A stretch of 6,303 nt of DNA. Origin: Candidatus Hecatellales archaeon. GTDB lineage: Archaea > Thermoproteota > Bathyarchaeia > Hecatellales > Hecatellaceae. The stretch is taken from the NCBI GenBank assembly GCA_003662305.1, contig QMXU01000064.1:1-6303 (forward strand). The letters run 5' to 3'. Shown here piece by piece: positions 1-4,986 of this stretch. A model generated the notes under the pieces. That model made no database searches. It was not told where the DNA came from and worked only from the letters and a program-made list of their open reading frames with translations. Numbering within the stretch: the stretch's first letter is position 1; the number at the start of each line of letters is the position of its first letter. Made by a program: the position numbers and the translations under genes.

Positions 1-644
1 CCGCCGGGGTGGAGGGAGTTAAAAACGTCAGTTTAAGCCATTTCGCTCTGGCCTCCGTTGTTGAGAGGCCGGGGCTTCTGAAGGAGATTTCGGAGATAAT
101 CGGGGTTGGAAGCAGGAATAAGCCTTGGGTTTCAGGTCAAACGGGAATCGAGACAGGCAGCCCCAGAATGATTGAGCTTAACATGCCTGGGAAGGTTAAG
201 CCCTTCAAACCTGAGGAATGGCCTGACCTAGTGGAGCAGGCCTTCGGCATCTGCCAGGACAGCCTTTGGATTCCATGCGGAACCCTGGTTCTGGGGCTTC
301 CAGGCGAAACCGAGGAGGACGTTTACATGACCATCGAGCTCATGGACAGGCTTAAACCCTACAAGAGCATTATTGTGCCCCTGTTTTTCGTTCCTATTGG
401 AAGCCTTAAAGGTGAGAAGGGCTTCTCGGTTAAAGACATGAAGCCGTCCCACTGGGAGCTTATACTGGCATGCTGGGACCACGGCATGAACTGGGCGGAG
501 GAGCTTGCCACCGAATACGTTTTCAAAATGCCCTGGCTGGCGAAAACCTACGTGATGGGCTTCATGAAGAAAGTGGTGAGAAGAGTTAGCAGGAAGGCTA
601 GGAAAGAAATAATCAGGATGATGGAGGAGTCTGCGGGGAAATAG
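1..644 (+). CDS. Radical SAM protein (probably B12-binding type), C-terminal part, 5' truncated
   Basis: The frame is open to the left edge (first full codon at base 3), so the GTG at base 9 is internal and the real start lies outside. About 213 residues are visible. They carry the half-barrel motifs GIETGS and, about 50 residues later, GLPGETEEDV. Both are characteristic of the later strands of radical SAM domains in the family that often has an N-terminal cobalamin-binding domain. The [4Fe-4S] CxxxCxxC motif would be upstream and cannot be seen, so catalysis is inferred. A hydrophobic stretch (SIIVPLFFVPIGSL) and a basic, Arg/Lys-rich helical tail follow the barrel. Proteins of this type do methylation or other radical rearrangements; the substrate cannot be told. 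The TAG stop lies one base from the stop of the convergent AN1 gene. A methylthiotransferase or other radical SAM subfamily is less likely but not excluded. Confidence 0.85.
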   Translation, partial: AGVEGVKNVSLSHFALASVVERPGLLKEISEIIGVGSRNKPWVSGQTGIETGSPRMIELNMPGKVKPFKPEEWPDLVEQAFGICQDSLWIPCGTLVLGLPGETEEDVYMTIELMDRLKPYKSIIVPLFFVPIGSLKGEKGFSVKDMKPSHWELILACWDHGMNWAEELATEYVFKMPWLAKTYVMGFMKKVVRRVSRKARKEIIRMMEESAGK

Positions 645-645
645 T

Positions 646-903
646 TTAACCTCGCCTGGAAAACTTCCTTTTAAGCCTGTTCAGGAAGCCTCCGCCTTTC
701 TTCTGGGCGGCTTCAAACTCTGAGATAGCCCTTGAAAGAGGTTCAACCTCGACGGGCTTAAACCTTCGCAGCTCGCTCAGCCCTTCGCATTCATGCTTTT
801 CCGGAAGCCTGTGCTCCACGCAGAAGACGTTTTTGCAGTAGCTGCACACATAGGGCAGAGGCTTAACAGGTTTACCGCAGACCTTACATCGCTCTTCAGC
901 CAT
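646..903 (-). CDS. Stand-alone AN1-type zinc finger protein
   Basis: This 85-residue protein has a complete AN1 finger: C6-x2-C9-x10-C20-x2-C23-x4-C28-x2-H31-x5-H37-x-C39, spacing that fits the AN1 consensus and predicts two zinc ions. After it come about 20 ordinary residues, a short acidic helix and a strongly basic end (LNRLKRKFSRRG). AN1 fingers in eukaryotes belong to ubiquitin/proteasome and stress proteins; archaeal copies have no settled role. The ATG at 903 was chosen over a TTG at 984. The longer form would overlap the amidohydrolase end and has no finger-related sequence. A TATA-like TTTAATAG on the minus strand at 925-932 is centred about 26 bases before the ATG, so the mRNA is probably leaderless. 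No Shine-Dalgarno is seen. The 3' end abuts the convergent radical SAM gene. Confidence 0.85.
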   Translation of the reverse strand: MAEERCKVCGKPVKPLPYVCSYCKNVFCVEHRLPEKHECEGLSELRRFKPVEVEPLSRAISEFEAAQKKGGGFLNRLKRKFSRRG

Positions 904-924
904 GGGGAAGACCGTCCGGGAAGC

Positions 925-932
925 TATTAAAC
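925..932 (-). promoter_or_regulatory. TATA box for the AN1 gene
   Basis: TTTAATAG on the minus strand is centred about 26 bases upstream of the ATG at 903. Transcription would then begin at or next to the start codon (leaderless mRNA). It lies in the 46-base gap after the amidohydrolase stop. Position and sequence fit archaeal promoters; activity is inferred. Confidence 0.45.
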
Positions 933-949
933 GTCTCCCGAGGCTCAGG

Positions 950-1765
950 TTAGAGTTCCAAGATTTTCGCGGCGTTTTCTCCAAGGATTTTCCTTTTCAG
1001 GCTTTCTGTCAGGGGCAGGCTTTCAATGCCTTTAACACATTCTTTTATGGTTGCTCCAGGGAAGTCCGAGCCGAAGATAATTTTGTCTGGAATCCTCTCC
1101 AGCTCCGGGAAGTATTTCAGCAGGTTTTTAGGCGGTAGACCTGAAACTTCAAGGTAGACGTTTCTATGGGTTCTCGCCAGAAAGAAGGCTTCCTTATACC
1201 ATAGGCCCCTTCCGCCGTGGGCCATGACGATTTTCAGGTCTGGAAAGTCCACGGCGATGTCGTCCAGGTAAATCGGGTTTGAATACTTTATTTTTGAGCC
1301 TTGGAAGATGGAGGAGCCTGTGTGGAACATTACGGGGACCCCGAACTCTTCAGCCTTCCTGTAAACGGGGTAGAGCCTTCCATCGTTGGGGTAGACATGC
1401 TGGTAGGAGGGGTAGATTTTCAGCCCTCTCATCTTCAGCTTTGAGAGGGCTTCCTCAAACTTTCTCGCAGGGTCTGCCATAAGCCAAGGATTGACGGAGG
1501 CGAAGGCTATCAGCCTTTCGCTTTTACCGCAGAACTCGGCGATATACTCGTTTGGAACGATGCCTGTGACCATGGGGTTATACTCTGCCAGAGCTACCCC
1601 GTATTCCATGCCAGCCTCGTCGAGCAGACGTAGGATTCCCTCTGGAGAAACATACTTCTCATAGTCTGAATAGATTGTAGGGTTCATCTTCCGCTGGAAC
1701 TCGTGAACCCACCTAGGATACATTTCATACTTGCCCACATGGAGGTGGAAGTCTACGGTGACCAT
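950..1765 (-). CDS. Metal-dependent amidohydrolase (amidohydrolase_2 family)
   Basis: This 271-residue TIM-barrel hydrolase is near the usual length of amidohydrolase_2 proteins. Metal-ligand motifs appear in order: HLH at residues 7-9, K116 in GLKIYP, H148 in VMFHTGS, H183 in VMAHGG and D234 in IFGSDFP, with the family's typical end LGENAAKIL. Members cleave C-N or C-O bonds or decarboxylate aromatic acids (the ACMSD/gamma-resorcylate branch). Nothing here fixes the substrate. The protein is probably cytoplasmic, with no signal peptide or membrane segment. The ATG start is immediately followed by the first barrel strand (VTVDFHLH), so no extension is needed. Only a weak G-rich stretch precedes it. 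It diverges from the CGAxxG redox gene across a shared control region, and the AN1 gene follows 46 bases after its stop. Confidence 0.9.
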   Translation of the reverse strand: MVTVDFHLHVGKYEMYPRWVHEFQRKMNPTIYSDYEKYVSPEGILRLLDEAGMEYGVALAEYNPMVTGIVPNEYIAEFCGKSERLIAFASVNPWLMADPARKFEEALSKLKMRGLKIYPSYQHVYPNDGRLYPVYRKAEEFGVPVMFHTGSSIFQGSKIKYSNPIYLDDIAVDFPDLKIVMAHGGRGLWYKEAFFLARTHRNVYLEVSGLPPKNLLKYFPELERIPDKIIFGSDFPGATIKECVKGIESLPLTESLKRKILGENAAKILEL

Positions 1766-1824
1766 TCTTCGCCAGCCCCCGAACGGACCTTGGAGACCGC
1801 TTATTATGGAAAAACACCGTTAAA

Positions 1825-1838
1825 GATATAAGTTATAT
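1825..1838. promoter_or_regulatory. Overlapping divergent TATA elements
   Basis: The AT-rich core reads GATATAAG on the + strand (1825-1832) and CTTATATC on the minus strand, so one element can bind TBP in either direction. On the + strand it places the transcript start near 1854, just before the Shine-Dalgarno at 1859. On the minus strand it places the start near 1802, giving a leader of about 37 bases for the amidohydrolase. A second minus-strand option (ATATAACT, 1831-1838) overlaps it. The geometry suggests the two genes could compete for one factor-binding site. This is inferred from sequence only. Confidence 0.5.
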
Positions 1839-1858
1839 ATGCACGCCACCTCCAAGCT

Positions 1859-1866
1859 GGAGGGAG
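1859..1866 (+). promoter_or_regulatory. Shine-Dalgarno that selects a TTG start
   Basis: GGAGGGAG matches the archaeal anti-Shine-Dalgarno, and the GGAGG part ends eight bases before the TTG at 1872. The ATG at 1839 has no such site and falls between the TATA box and the predicted transcript start near 1854. This element therefore decides the start of the following redox gene. Confidence 0.55.
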
Positions 1867-1871
1867 AACAC

Positions 1872-2399
1872 TTGCACCCTAAAAAGGATAAAGCCTACAG
1901 GAAAGCCGTGACGCTTGGACAACGTTACCCAGCCAGGTATGGAGGCTGCGCCCAGGCAACCTTCGCCGCCATAGCAGACGCCTTGAACCTGAAGGGGGAA
2001 GAAGTTTTCAAAGCCTTGATAGGTCTTTCAGGCGGAGTTGGCAACATGGGCCGGGGAGCATGCGGAGCCATGGCTGGAGCTGCAGCAGCCATAAGCCTGA
2101 AATTCGGAGTTGGAAGGAACGCCTTAAAGCGTAACCCGGAAGCCATCCTTAAGGTTAAAGACCGCATTTACGAGCTGGTTGAAAAAGTTGGAGGAAGATT
2201 CCTAGAGGAGTTTGGAAGCTACCTGTGCCGTGACATTCAGCTGGCCCTATTCGGAAAGGCTTTCAACCTTCGAAATCCTGAAGCCTACATGGAGTTCAAG
2301 CAGGTAGCCTGGCCTAAAGCCTGCTCGAGAGAGGTTGTAGCGAAGGCTGCAGGGTGGGCTGTCGAAGTAATCCTAGAAGCAGAGGAGCGGAAGCCCTAG
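1872..2399 (+). CDS. C_GCAxxG_C_C family putative redox protein
   Basis: The protein has 175 residues from the TTG at 1872 (186 if the ATG at 1839 is used). It has exactly four cysteines, the family hallmark: C26 in GGCAQ, C64 in CGAMAG (the CGAxxG motif), C119 in YLCRD and C151 in KACS. The glycine- and alanine-rich segment around the second cysteine (residues 53-75) is also typical. Such proteins are found mainly in anaerobes, often near transporters or oxidoreductases, and are thought to be redox active or cofactor-binding; no enzyme activity is established. TTG is preferred because a GGAGG sits eight bases upstream and the divergent TATA predicts a transcript start downstream of the ATG. 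It converges with the metallo-hydrolase gene, with four bases between stops. No transporter is visible next to it here. Confidence 0.88.
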   Translation: MHPKKDKAYRKAVTLGQRYPARYGGCAQATFAAIADALNLKGEEVFKALIGLSGGVGNMGRGACGAMAGAAAAISLKFGVGRNALKRNPEAILKVKDRIYELVEKVGGRFLEEFGSYLCRDIQLALFGKAFNLRNPEAYMEFKQVAWPKACSREVVAKAAGWAVEVILEAEERKP

Positions 2400-2403
2400 C
2401 GGG

Positions 2404-3078
2404 TTAGGCTTCCTTCTCTAGGATGACCACTTGAACTTCTTTTGGGGCGAGCTGCCTGAATTTTTCCGCGTCTTCTGGGCTTCCTACTATGGAGCCGTAG
2501 TGCATGGGTATGGCGACTTTCGGCTTTATCTTTTTCAGGGCTTCAGCTGCCTCTTCGGCTGTCATAACGTAGGTTCCGCTTACGGGGATTAGGGCTACGT
2601 CAGGCTGGAGTCCTTCCATTTCAGCTATCAGGTCTGTGTCGCCTGCATGGTAGATTTTAACGCCTGCCAAGGTTACGAGGAAACCTACTCCTCCCTCCTC
2701 CTTCGGGTGGAAAACCCTTCCCGGAGACATGAACTTGTTGACGTTGTAGGCTGGAACCGCTTGGACTTCTACGCCTTTAACCTCCACCCGGTCTCCAGGC
2801 TTAACCGTTAAAACCTCTTTAAGCTTAACTCCTGAAAGCTGAGGTTTGCTGGAGGGCGTGGTCACCACCACGGTTTCACCCGTGGAAATCTTAGCTATGT
2901 CGCCGGGGCTAAGATGGTCGAAGTGTCCGTGGCTTGCGAAAACTATGTCCGCAGGTTCTCCGCCTTTTATCTCGTAGGGGTCAAAGTAGATGGTTAACCC
3001 TGCAGCCTTAACCTTGAAGCAGTCGTGGCCGAGCCAGGTGAACTCTACTTCACCATACTTATACAAGGCATAATTCAC
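2404..3078 (-). CDS. Metallo-beta-lactamase-fold metal-dependent hydrolase (UlaG/UPF0173-like)
   Basis: The protein has 224 residues, the normal size for the short UlaG-like branch of the metallo-beta-lactamase fold. The first motif is WLGH near residue 18, followed by DP at 33-34. The zinc site SHGHFDH (H50, H52, D54, H55) is present, then YHAGDTD with D147 and PMHYG with H193. There is no extra RNA-binding or beta-CASP domain, which argues against a nuclease such as RNase J. UlaG itself is a lactonase; archaeal relatives are mostly uncharacterised, so the substrate is unknown. The start is GTG at 3078, only ten residues before the first strand. No Shine-Dalgarno precedes it, and a TATA-like CTTTAAGAG about 30 bases upstream suggests a nearly leaderless mRNA. 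It lies 28 bases after the PPC-domain gene. Confidence 0.9.
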   Translation of the reverse strand: MNYALYKYGEVEFTWLGHDCFKVKAAGLTIYFDPYEIKGGEPADIVFASHGHFDHLSPGDIAKISTGETVVVTTPSSKPQLSGVKLKEVLTVKPGDRVEVKGVEVQAVPAYNVNKFMSPGRVFHPKEEGGVGFLVTLAGVKIYHAGDTDLIAEMEGLQPDVALIPVSGTYVMTAEEAAEALKKIKPKVAIPMHYGSIVGSPEDAEKFRQLAPKEVQVVILEKEA

Positions 3079-3083
3079 CCAAG

Positions 3084-3089
3084 AAAAAA
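3084..3089 (-). terminator. U-tract behind the PPC gene
   Basis: Six consecutive T on the minus strand lie about 18 bases after the PPC-domain stop, in the 28-base gap before the next gene. Archaeal RNA polymerase can stop at such U-tracts without a hairpin. If it acts here, the hydrolase gene depends on its own promoter. The tract is short, so this is tentative. Confidence 0.3.
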
Positions 3090-3106
3090 TAGGAGGCTGA
3101 AGGCTC

Positions 3107-3538
3107 TTAAAGCTTAAACAGGTTTAGCCCTGTGGTTTCATCGTATTCGCGGTTGAGGGTTACACCTTTAAGCTCTAGGAGGAACATTTCAGCTGAGAAG
3201 ACTGTGGTGCCCTTCTCCAGGTGTCCTCCATAGGTTCTGCCGTTTTTATCTCCGAGAACTATGTGGGCGTGAGCGAAGGTTTCACCTTTAAGCTTTGCGA
3301 TGTTTCCTATGCAGGAGAGGATTTCCAGGGGCTCATCGAAGCTATGCTTGGAATAGGTTTTCTCCTCCTGGTTGTAGAAGCTCACTGAAGCCTTCTTAAC
3401 GGCTCCTATGACCCATAGAACTCCAGTTTCAACCCCTACGCGGACGGCGAAGTCTCGGATGGACTCTAGCAGGTCTCCGCCGTATGGAAGTCTTACAGCG
3501 AAAAGTCTGCCGGGTGAAGCCTCTGCGAAGCCTTCCAT
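3107..3538 (-). CDS. PPC (DUF296)-domain protein
   Basis: The 143 residues form a single PPC/DUF296 domain, as expected for bacterial and archaeal members that lack the AT-hook of the plant proteins. The diagnostic region is GNI at residues 78-80, then HAH with H90 and H92, LGDKNG, and GGHL with H106. The three histidines are those thought to bind metal in this trimeric fold. Some family members are annotated as DNA-binding from the plant proteins, but no DNA-binding element is visible here and the role is open. The ATG at 3538 is supported by AGGTGA (3546-3551, minus strand) at seven-base spacing. A TATA-like CTTTAAC near 3581 would give a short leader of about 17 bases, so the gene can probably be expressed apart from the protease gene 59 bases upstream. 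Confidence 0.9.
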   Translation of the reverse strand: MEGFAEASPGRLFAVRLPYGGDLLESIRDFAVRVGVETGVLWVIGAVKKASVSFYNQEEKTYSKHSFDEPLEILSCIGNIAKLKGETFAHAHIVLGDKNGRTYGGHLEKGTTVFSAEMFLLELKGVTLNREYDETTGLNLFKL

Positions 3539-3597
3539 CCCATTTTCACCTTCAATATTCTTTTAGCCGGACTGCGAAGTTAAAGGTAGCGTTGAGG

Positions 3598-4206
3598 CTA
3601 GATGTAGCCTCTGGCCAGCAGAATCAGGCTTGCCGCAAAGAAGATAAGCCAGACCTTCCAGTTCCAGGCTAGAACCTTTCTCCCATCGAAGATTCCGAAG
3701 GGGAGAAGGTTGAAGAAAGCTACGAAGGCGTTGAAGTTAACTCCGAACCATACGATGTAGGACTGCATGAAAGGGGAGAGAGCGAAGAATACCGCTACCA
3801 GCAGCATGTTCGTTAGGGGGCCTGCCAGCGAGATTCTACCCATAACACTGCGGTCCACCATGGGCCCCCAGACGAGCACAGCCCCGGGAGCGATTATTTT
3901 GAAGGGAGCCAAAATGGAGAAGGCTGTTATAGCTATGCCGAAAGGGTCAAGCCTGAACTCAGCCCAAAAACCGTACTTCTGAGCGGAAAACTTGTGGGCG
4001 AACTCGTGGAGGAGGAAGGCGGGGAGAACCCCCACCAGCACAGCCCCGATAATGGGCGGGGAAAACCTGAAGCCGAACCATGAGAAACCTAGGGCTATGA
4101 GGGTTACTAGGGCTATGGCTAGATGGGTGAGCTCGCGGGTGCTGGTTGTAAACCTTCGGCTGGGCGTATACCATACGGACTCGTAGTAGGCGGCGGCTCC
4201 CTTCAA
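3598..4206 (-). CDS. Site-2-type membrane metalloprotease (peptidase M50 family)
   Basis: This 202-residue integral membrane protein has the S2P active site. HEFAH (H67, E68, H71) lies inside a hydrophobic segment, and the later NLLPFGIFDG supplies N166, P169 and the third zinc ligand D174. An SLAGPLTN segment at 126-133 is also typical. About six hydrophobic segments can be read (roughly 27-45, 52-72, 88-108, 124-146, 150-172, 184-199). Site-2 proteases cut substrates within the membrane. This copy is the minimal core with no PDZ or CBS domain, so the substrate is unknown. The start is TTG at 4206, because GAGAGGTT lies seven bases before it and the frame has no nearby ATG. A TTTTAAAG box at 4249-4256 predicts a leader of about 21 bases. 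It is the first of three same-strand genes. Confidence 0.92.
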   Translation of the reverse strand: MKGAAAYYESVWYTPSRRFTTSTRELTHLAIALVTLIALGFSWFGFRFSPPIIGAVLVGVLPAFLLHEFAHKFSAQKYGFWAEFRLDPFGIAITAFSILAPFKIIAPGAVLVWGPMVDRSVMGRISLAGPLTNMLLVAVFFALSPFMQSYIVWFGVNFNAFVAFFNLLPFGIFDGRKVLAWNWKVWLIFFAASLILLARGYI

Positions 4207-4213
4207 GCCCTGA

Positions 4214-4220
4214 ACCTCTC
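4214..4220 (-). promoter_or_regulatory. Shine-Dalgarno for the protease TTG start
   Basis: GAGAGGT on the minus strand ends seven bases before the TTG at 4206. It is the main reason to accept a TTG start for the M50 protease. Confidence 0.55.
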
Positions 4221-4248
4221 TAAGATACTATTCCAGCGGGGAAGCAAC

Positions 4249-4256
4249 CTTTAAAA
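4249..4256 (-). promoter_or_regulatory. TATA box for the protease gene
   Basis: TTTTAAAG on the minus strand is centred about 26 bases before a predicted transcript start near 4227. This leaves room for a 21-base leader that contains the Shine-Dalgarno at 4214-4220. The same bases read CTTTAAAA on the + strand, about 32 bases before the PIN-like reading frame at 4286. Confidence 0.5.
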
Positions 4257-4281
4257 CTTGTGTTCCCAGCGTAGACGTTTT

Positions 4282-4286
4282 AAAAA
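4282..4286 (-). terminator. Possible U-tract behind the zinc-ribbon gene
   Basis: Five T on the minus strand lie about 50 bases past the stop of the zinc-ribbon gene and before the protease promoter. This is a weak candidate for a hairpin-free archaeal terminator. Confidence 0.25.
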
Positions 4287-4321
4287 TGATTATTATAGTG
4301 GATACGAATGCTTCTTTTTAA
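4286..4321 (+). pseudogene. Possible 5' remnant of a PIN-domain gene
   Basis: An ATG frame of 11 codons reads MIIIVDTNASF and then stops at TAA. The pattern of two or three branched hydrophobic residues, D-T-N and a hydrophobic residue is the usual beginning of PIN-domain nucleases, where the Asp is catalytic. After a shift of frame within the T-run (4315-4319) the + strand continues open as FFLRVQKGYFERLL and beyond, but that stretch soon lies antisense to the zinc-ribbon gene and no further PIN motif was recognised. A chance match over 11 residues is quite possible. There is no intact partner gene beside it. Confidence 0.25.
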
Positions 4322-4334
4322 GAGTGCAGAAGGG

Positions 4335-4727
4335 CTACTTTGAACGCTTATTGCTTCTCGCCTTTCTAGCCCAAAGCCTCTTACGCTCTTTCTCCTTCTC
4401 CCTGGCGCAGGCGGAACAGTAAAGGTGGTGTCTTCCAGCCTTCAAGGTCAGCCTTCCACAGCGGGCACACCGGAAGTAGTCTTCAGGCTTCGGGGTTGGA
4501 GGCGTATGCCTGGCTGGGTTGCCTTTAAGGGCAGGATTGTCCCCCACGTAATCGTAGACTTCCAGGTCGCCGAAAACTTCCAAGAAGACTACTCCTCCGA
4601 GGTTGCATAGGAGTTGTCTGCTCCACCGGTGGTAGTCTGCCACCCAGACAAGCCTTCCCTTGCCTCCGCAGACGCAAAGCCTGTCAGTGCAGTGAGCGTT
4701 CTCCTTGAAATCCAACGGCTCCCCCAC
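4335..4727 (-). CDS. Uncharacterised protein with two zinc-ribbon-like modules and a basic tail
   Basis: I do not recognise this 130-residue protein. Its C-terminal half has a clear zinc ribbon, C87-x2-C90-G and C104-x2-C107. A very basic, probably helical tail of more than 20 residues follows (EKEKERKRLWARKARSNK), of the kind that contacts nucleic acid. The N-terminal half has C13, C18, C20 (CVCGG) and C41 followed by NLGG. This looks like a second ribbon whose last knuckle has lost a cysteine, or one that uses H33 instead. A proline-rich linker (about 71-81) joins the halves. The start is GTG at 4727: a TATA-like TTTTTAAAT centred at 4753 lies exactly 26 bases before it, pointing to a leaderless mRNA. 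It follows the 5S rRNA gene on the same strand. A ribosome- or RNA-associated role is inference only. Confidence 0.75.
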   Translation of the reverse strand: MGEPLDFKENAHCTDRLCVCGGKGRLVWVADYHRWSRQLLCNLGGVVFLEVFGDLEVYDYVGDNPALKGNPARHTPPTPKPEDYFRCARCGRLTLKAGRHHLYCSACAREKEKERKRLWARKARSNKRSK

Positions 4728-4748
4728 ATCTTAAAGGTCTCCCTATAC

Positions 4749-4757
4749 ATTTAAAAA
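4749..4757 (-). promoter_or_regulatory. TATA box of the zinc-ribbon gene, within the 5S trailer
   Basis: TTTTTAAAT on the minus strand is centred 26 bases before the GTG at 4727. Its five T (4753-4757) are also the first T-run after the 5S rRNA 3' end, 33 bases downstream, and could end the 5S transcript. The same bases may act as terminator and promoter. Confidence 0.5.
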
Positions 4758-4789
4758 GCCTTCACATACTGGAATGGAGAACTTAGATA

Positions 4790-4910
4790 GGTTCACGGCA
4801 CCGGGTTTTCCCGCCCCCTTTCGGAGAGCAGTAATGCCCGGCGCCTCCGGGATTCACTTCCGAGTTCTGATGGGTTCGGGTCTTGCCCCGGAGGCTGTGG
4901 CCGTGAACCC
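4790..4910 (-). rRNA. rrf: 5S ribosomal RNA
   Basis: The minus strand folds as a 121-base 5S rRNA. Helix I pairs GGTTCACGG at the 5' end (4909-4901) with CCGTGAACC at the 3' end (4798-4790). Helix II pairs GCCTCCGG with CCGGAGGC. The conserved loop region reads CCCGAACCCATCAGAACTCGGAAG in two adjoining parts (4880-4871 and 4870-4857), with the invariant GAACTCGGAAG. The last arm pairs GCGCCGGG with CCCGGTGC and ends in a C(GAAA)G tetraloop. The 16S and 23S genes are not in the window, so the 5S has its own transcription unit, as in many archaea. A BRE/TATA pair lies 26 bases upstream. End positions are from base pairing and may be off by one or two bases. Confidence 0.96.
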
Positions 4911-4931
4911 AGAGACTTCTAGGCTGACGTG

Positions 4932-4946
4932 AATTTTAAGTTTTCT
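4932..4946 (-). promoter_or_regulatory. BRE and TATA box of the 5S rRNA gene
   Basis: On the minus strand a purine-rich AGAAAA (BRE-like) runs directly into CTTAAAATT. The TATA centre near 4936 is 26 bases from the mature 5S 5' end at 4910, so transcription may begin at or very near the mature end with little 5' processing. This is the best promoter match in the window. Confidence 0.65.
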
Positions 4947-4978
4947 TTTTCCCGGGGATTTTCGGTTTTAAATTTAGT

Positions 4979-4986
4979 TTTAAATA
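4979..4986 (+). promoter_or_regulatory. TATA box of the DUF1512 operon
   Basis: TTTAAATA on the + strand predicts a transcript start near 5009 and a leader of about 48 bases. A second box, TTTAAATT, lies 12 bases earlier. The 5S promoter is back to back with it, about 40 bases away. An AGGTGA at 5037-5042 is the likely Shine-Dalgarno, at a rather long 14-base spacing. Confidence 0.5.

Noticed and set aside
9..11. GTG as the start of the radical SAM protein
   Set aside because: The frame is open to the left edge and the visible part lacks the FeS-cluster motif, so this is an internal codon of a truncated gene.
904..984. Longer AN1 protein from TTG 984
   Set aside because: It would overlap the amidohydrolase end by 35 bases, the added residues carry no motif, and the TATA at 925-932 lies inside this extension.
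902..1482. + strand open frames opposite the amidohydrolase (902-1138 and 1279-1482)
   Set aside because: Their translations are rich in residues produced by reading the opposite strand (Arg, Phe, Cys, Ser) and show no motif, while the minus-strand protein has every expected metal ligand.
1925..2167. Minus-strand open frame opposite the CGAxxG redox gene
   Set aside because: It is a low-complexity Pro/Ala/Met-rich translation with no motif. The + strand frame contains the four conserved cysteines.
2404..3078. RNase J or other beta-CASP nuclease for the metallo-beta-lactamase-fold protein
   Set aside because: At 224 residues it has only the core fold and lacks the beta-CASP and RNA-binding parts those nucleases need.
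4425..4610. Open frame of about 60 codons on the + strand opposite the zinc-ribbon gene
   Set aside because: It is antisense to a gene with a clear CxxC zinc ribbon, a TATA box and a well-placed start. Its own translation shows no domain, and no Shine-Dalgarno or TATA suits it.
4790..4910. 5S rRNA on the + strand
   Set aside because: The conserved GAACTCGGAAG loop and the BRE/TATA are on the minus strand; the + strand only mirrors the helices.
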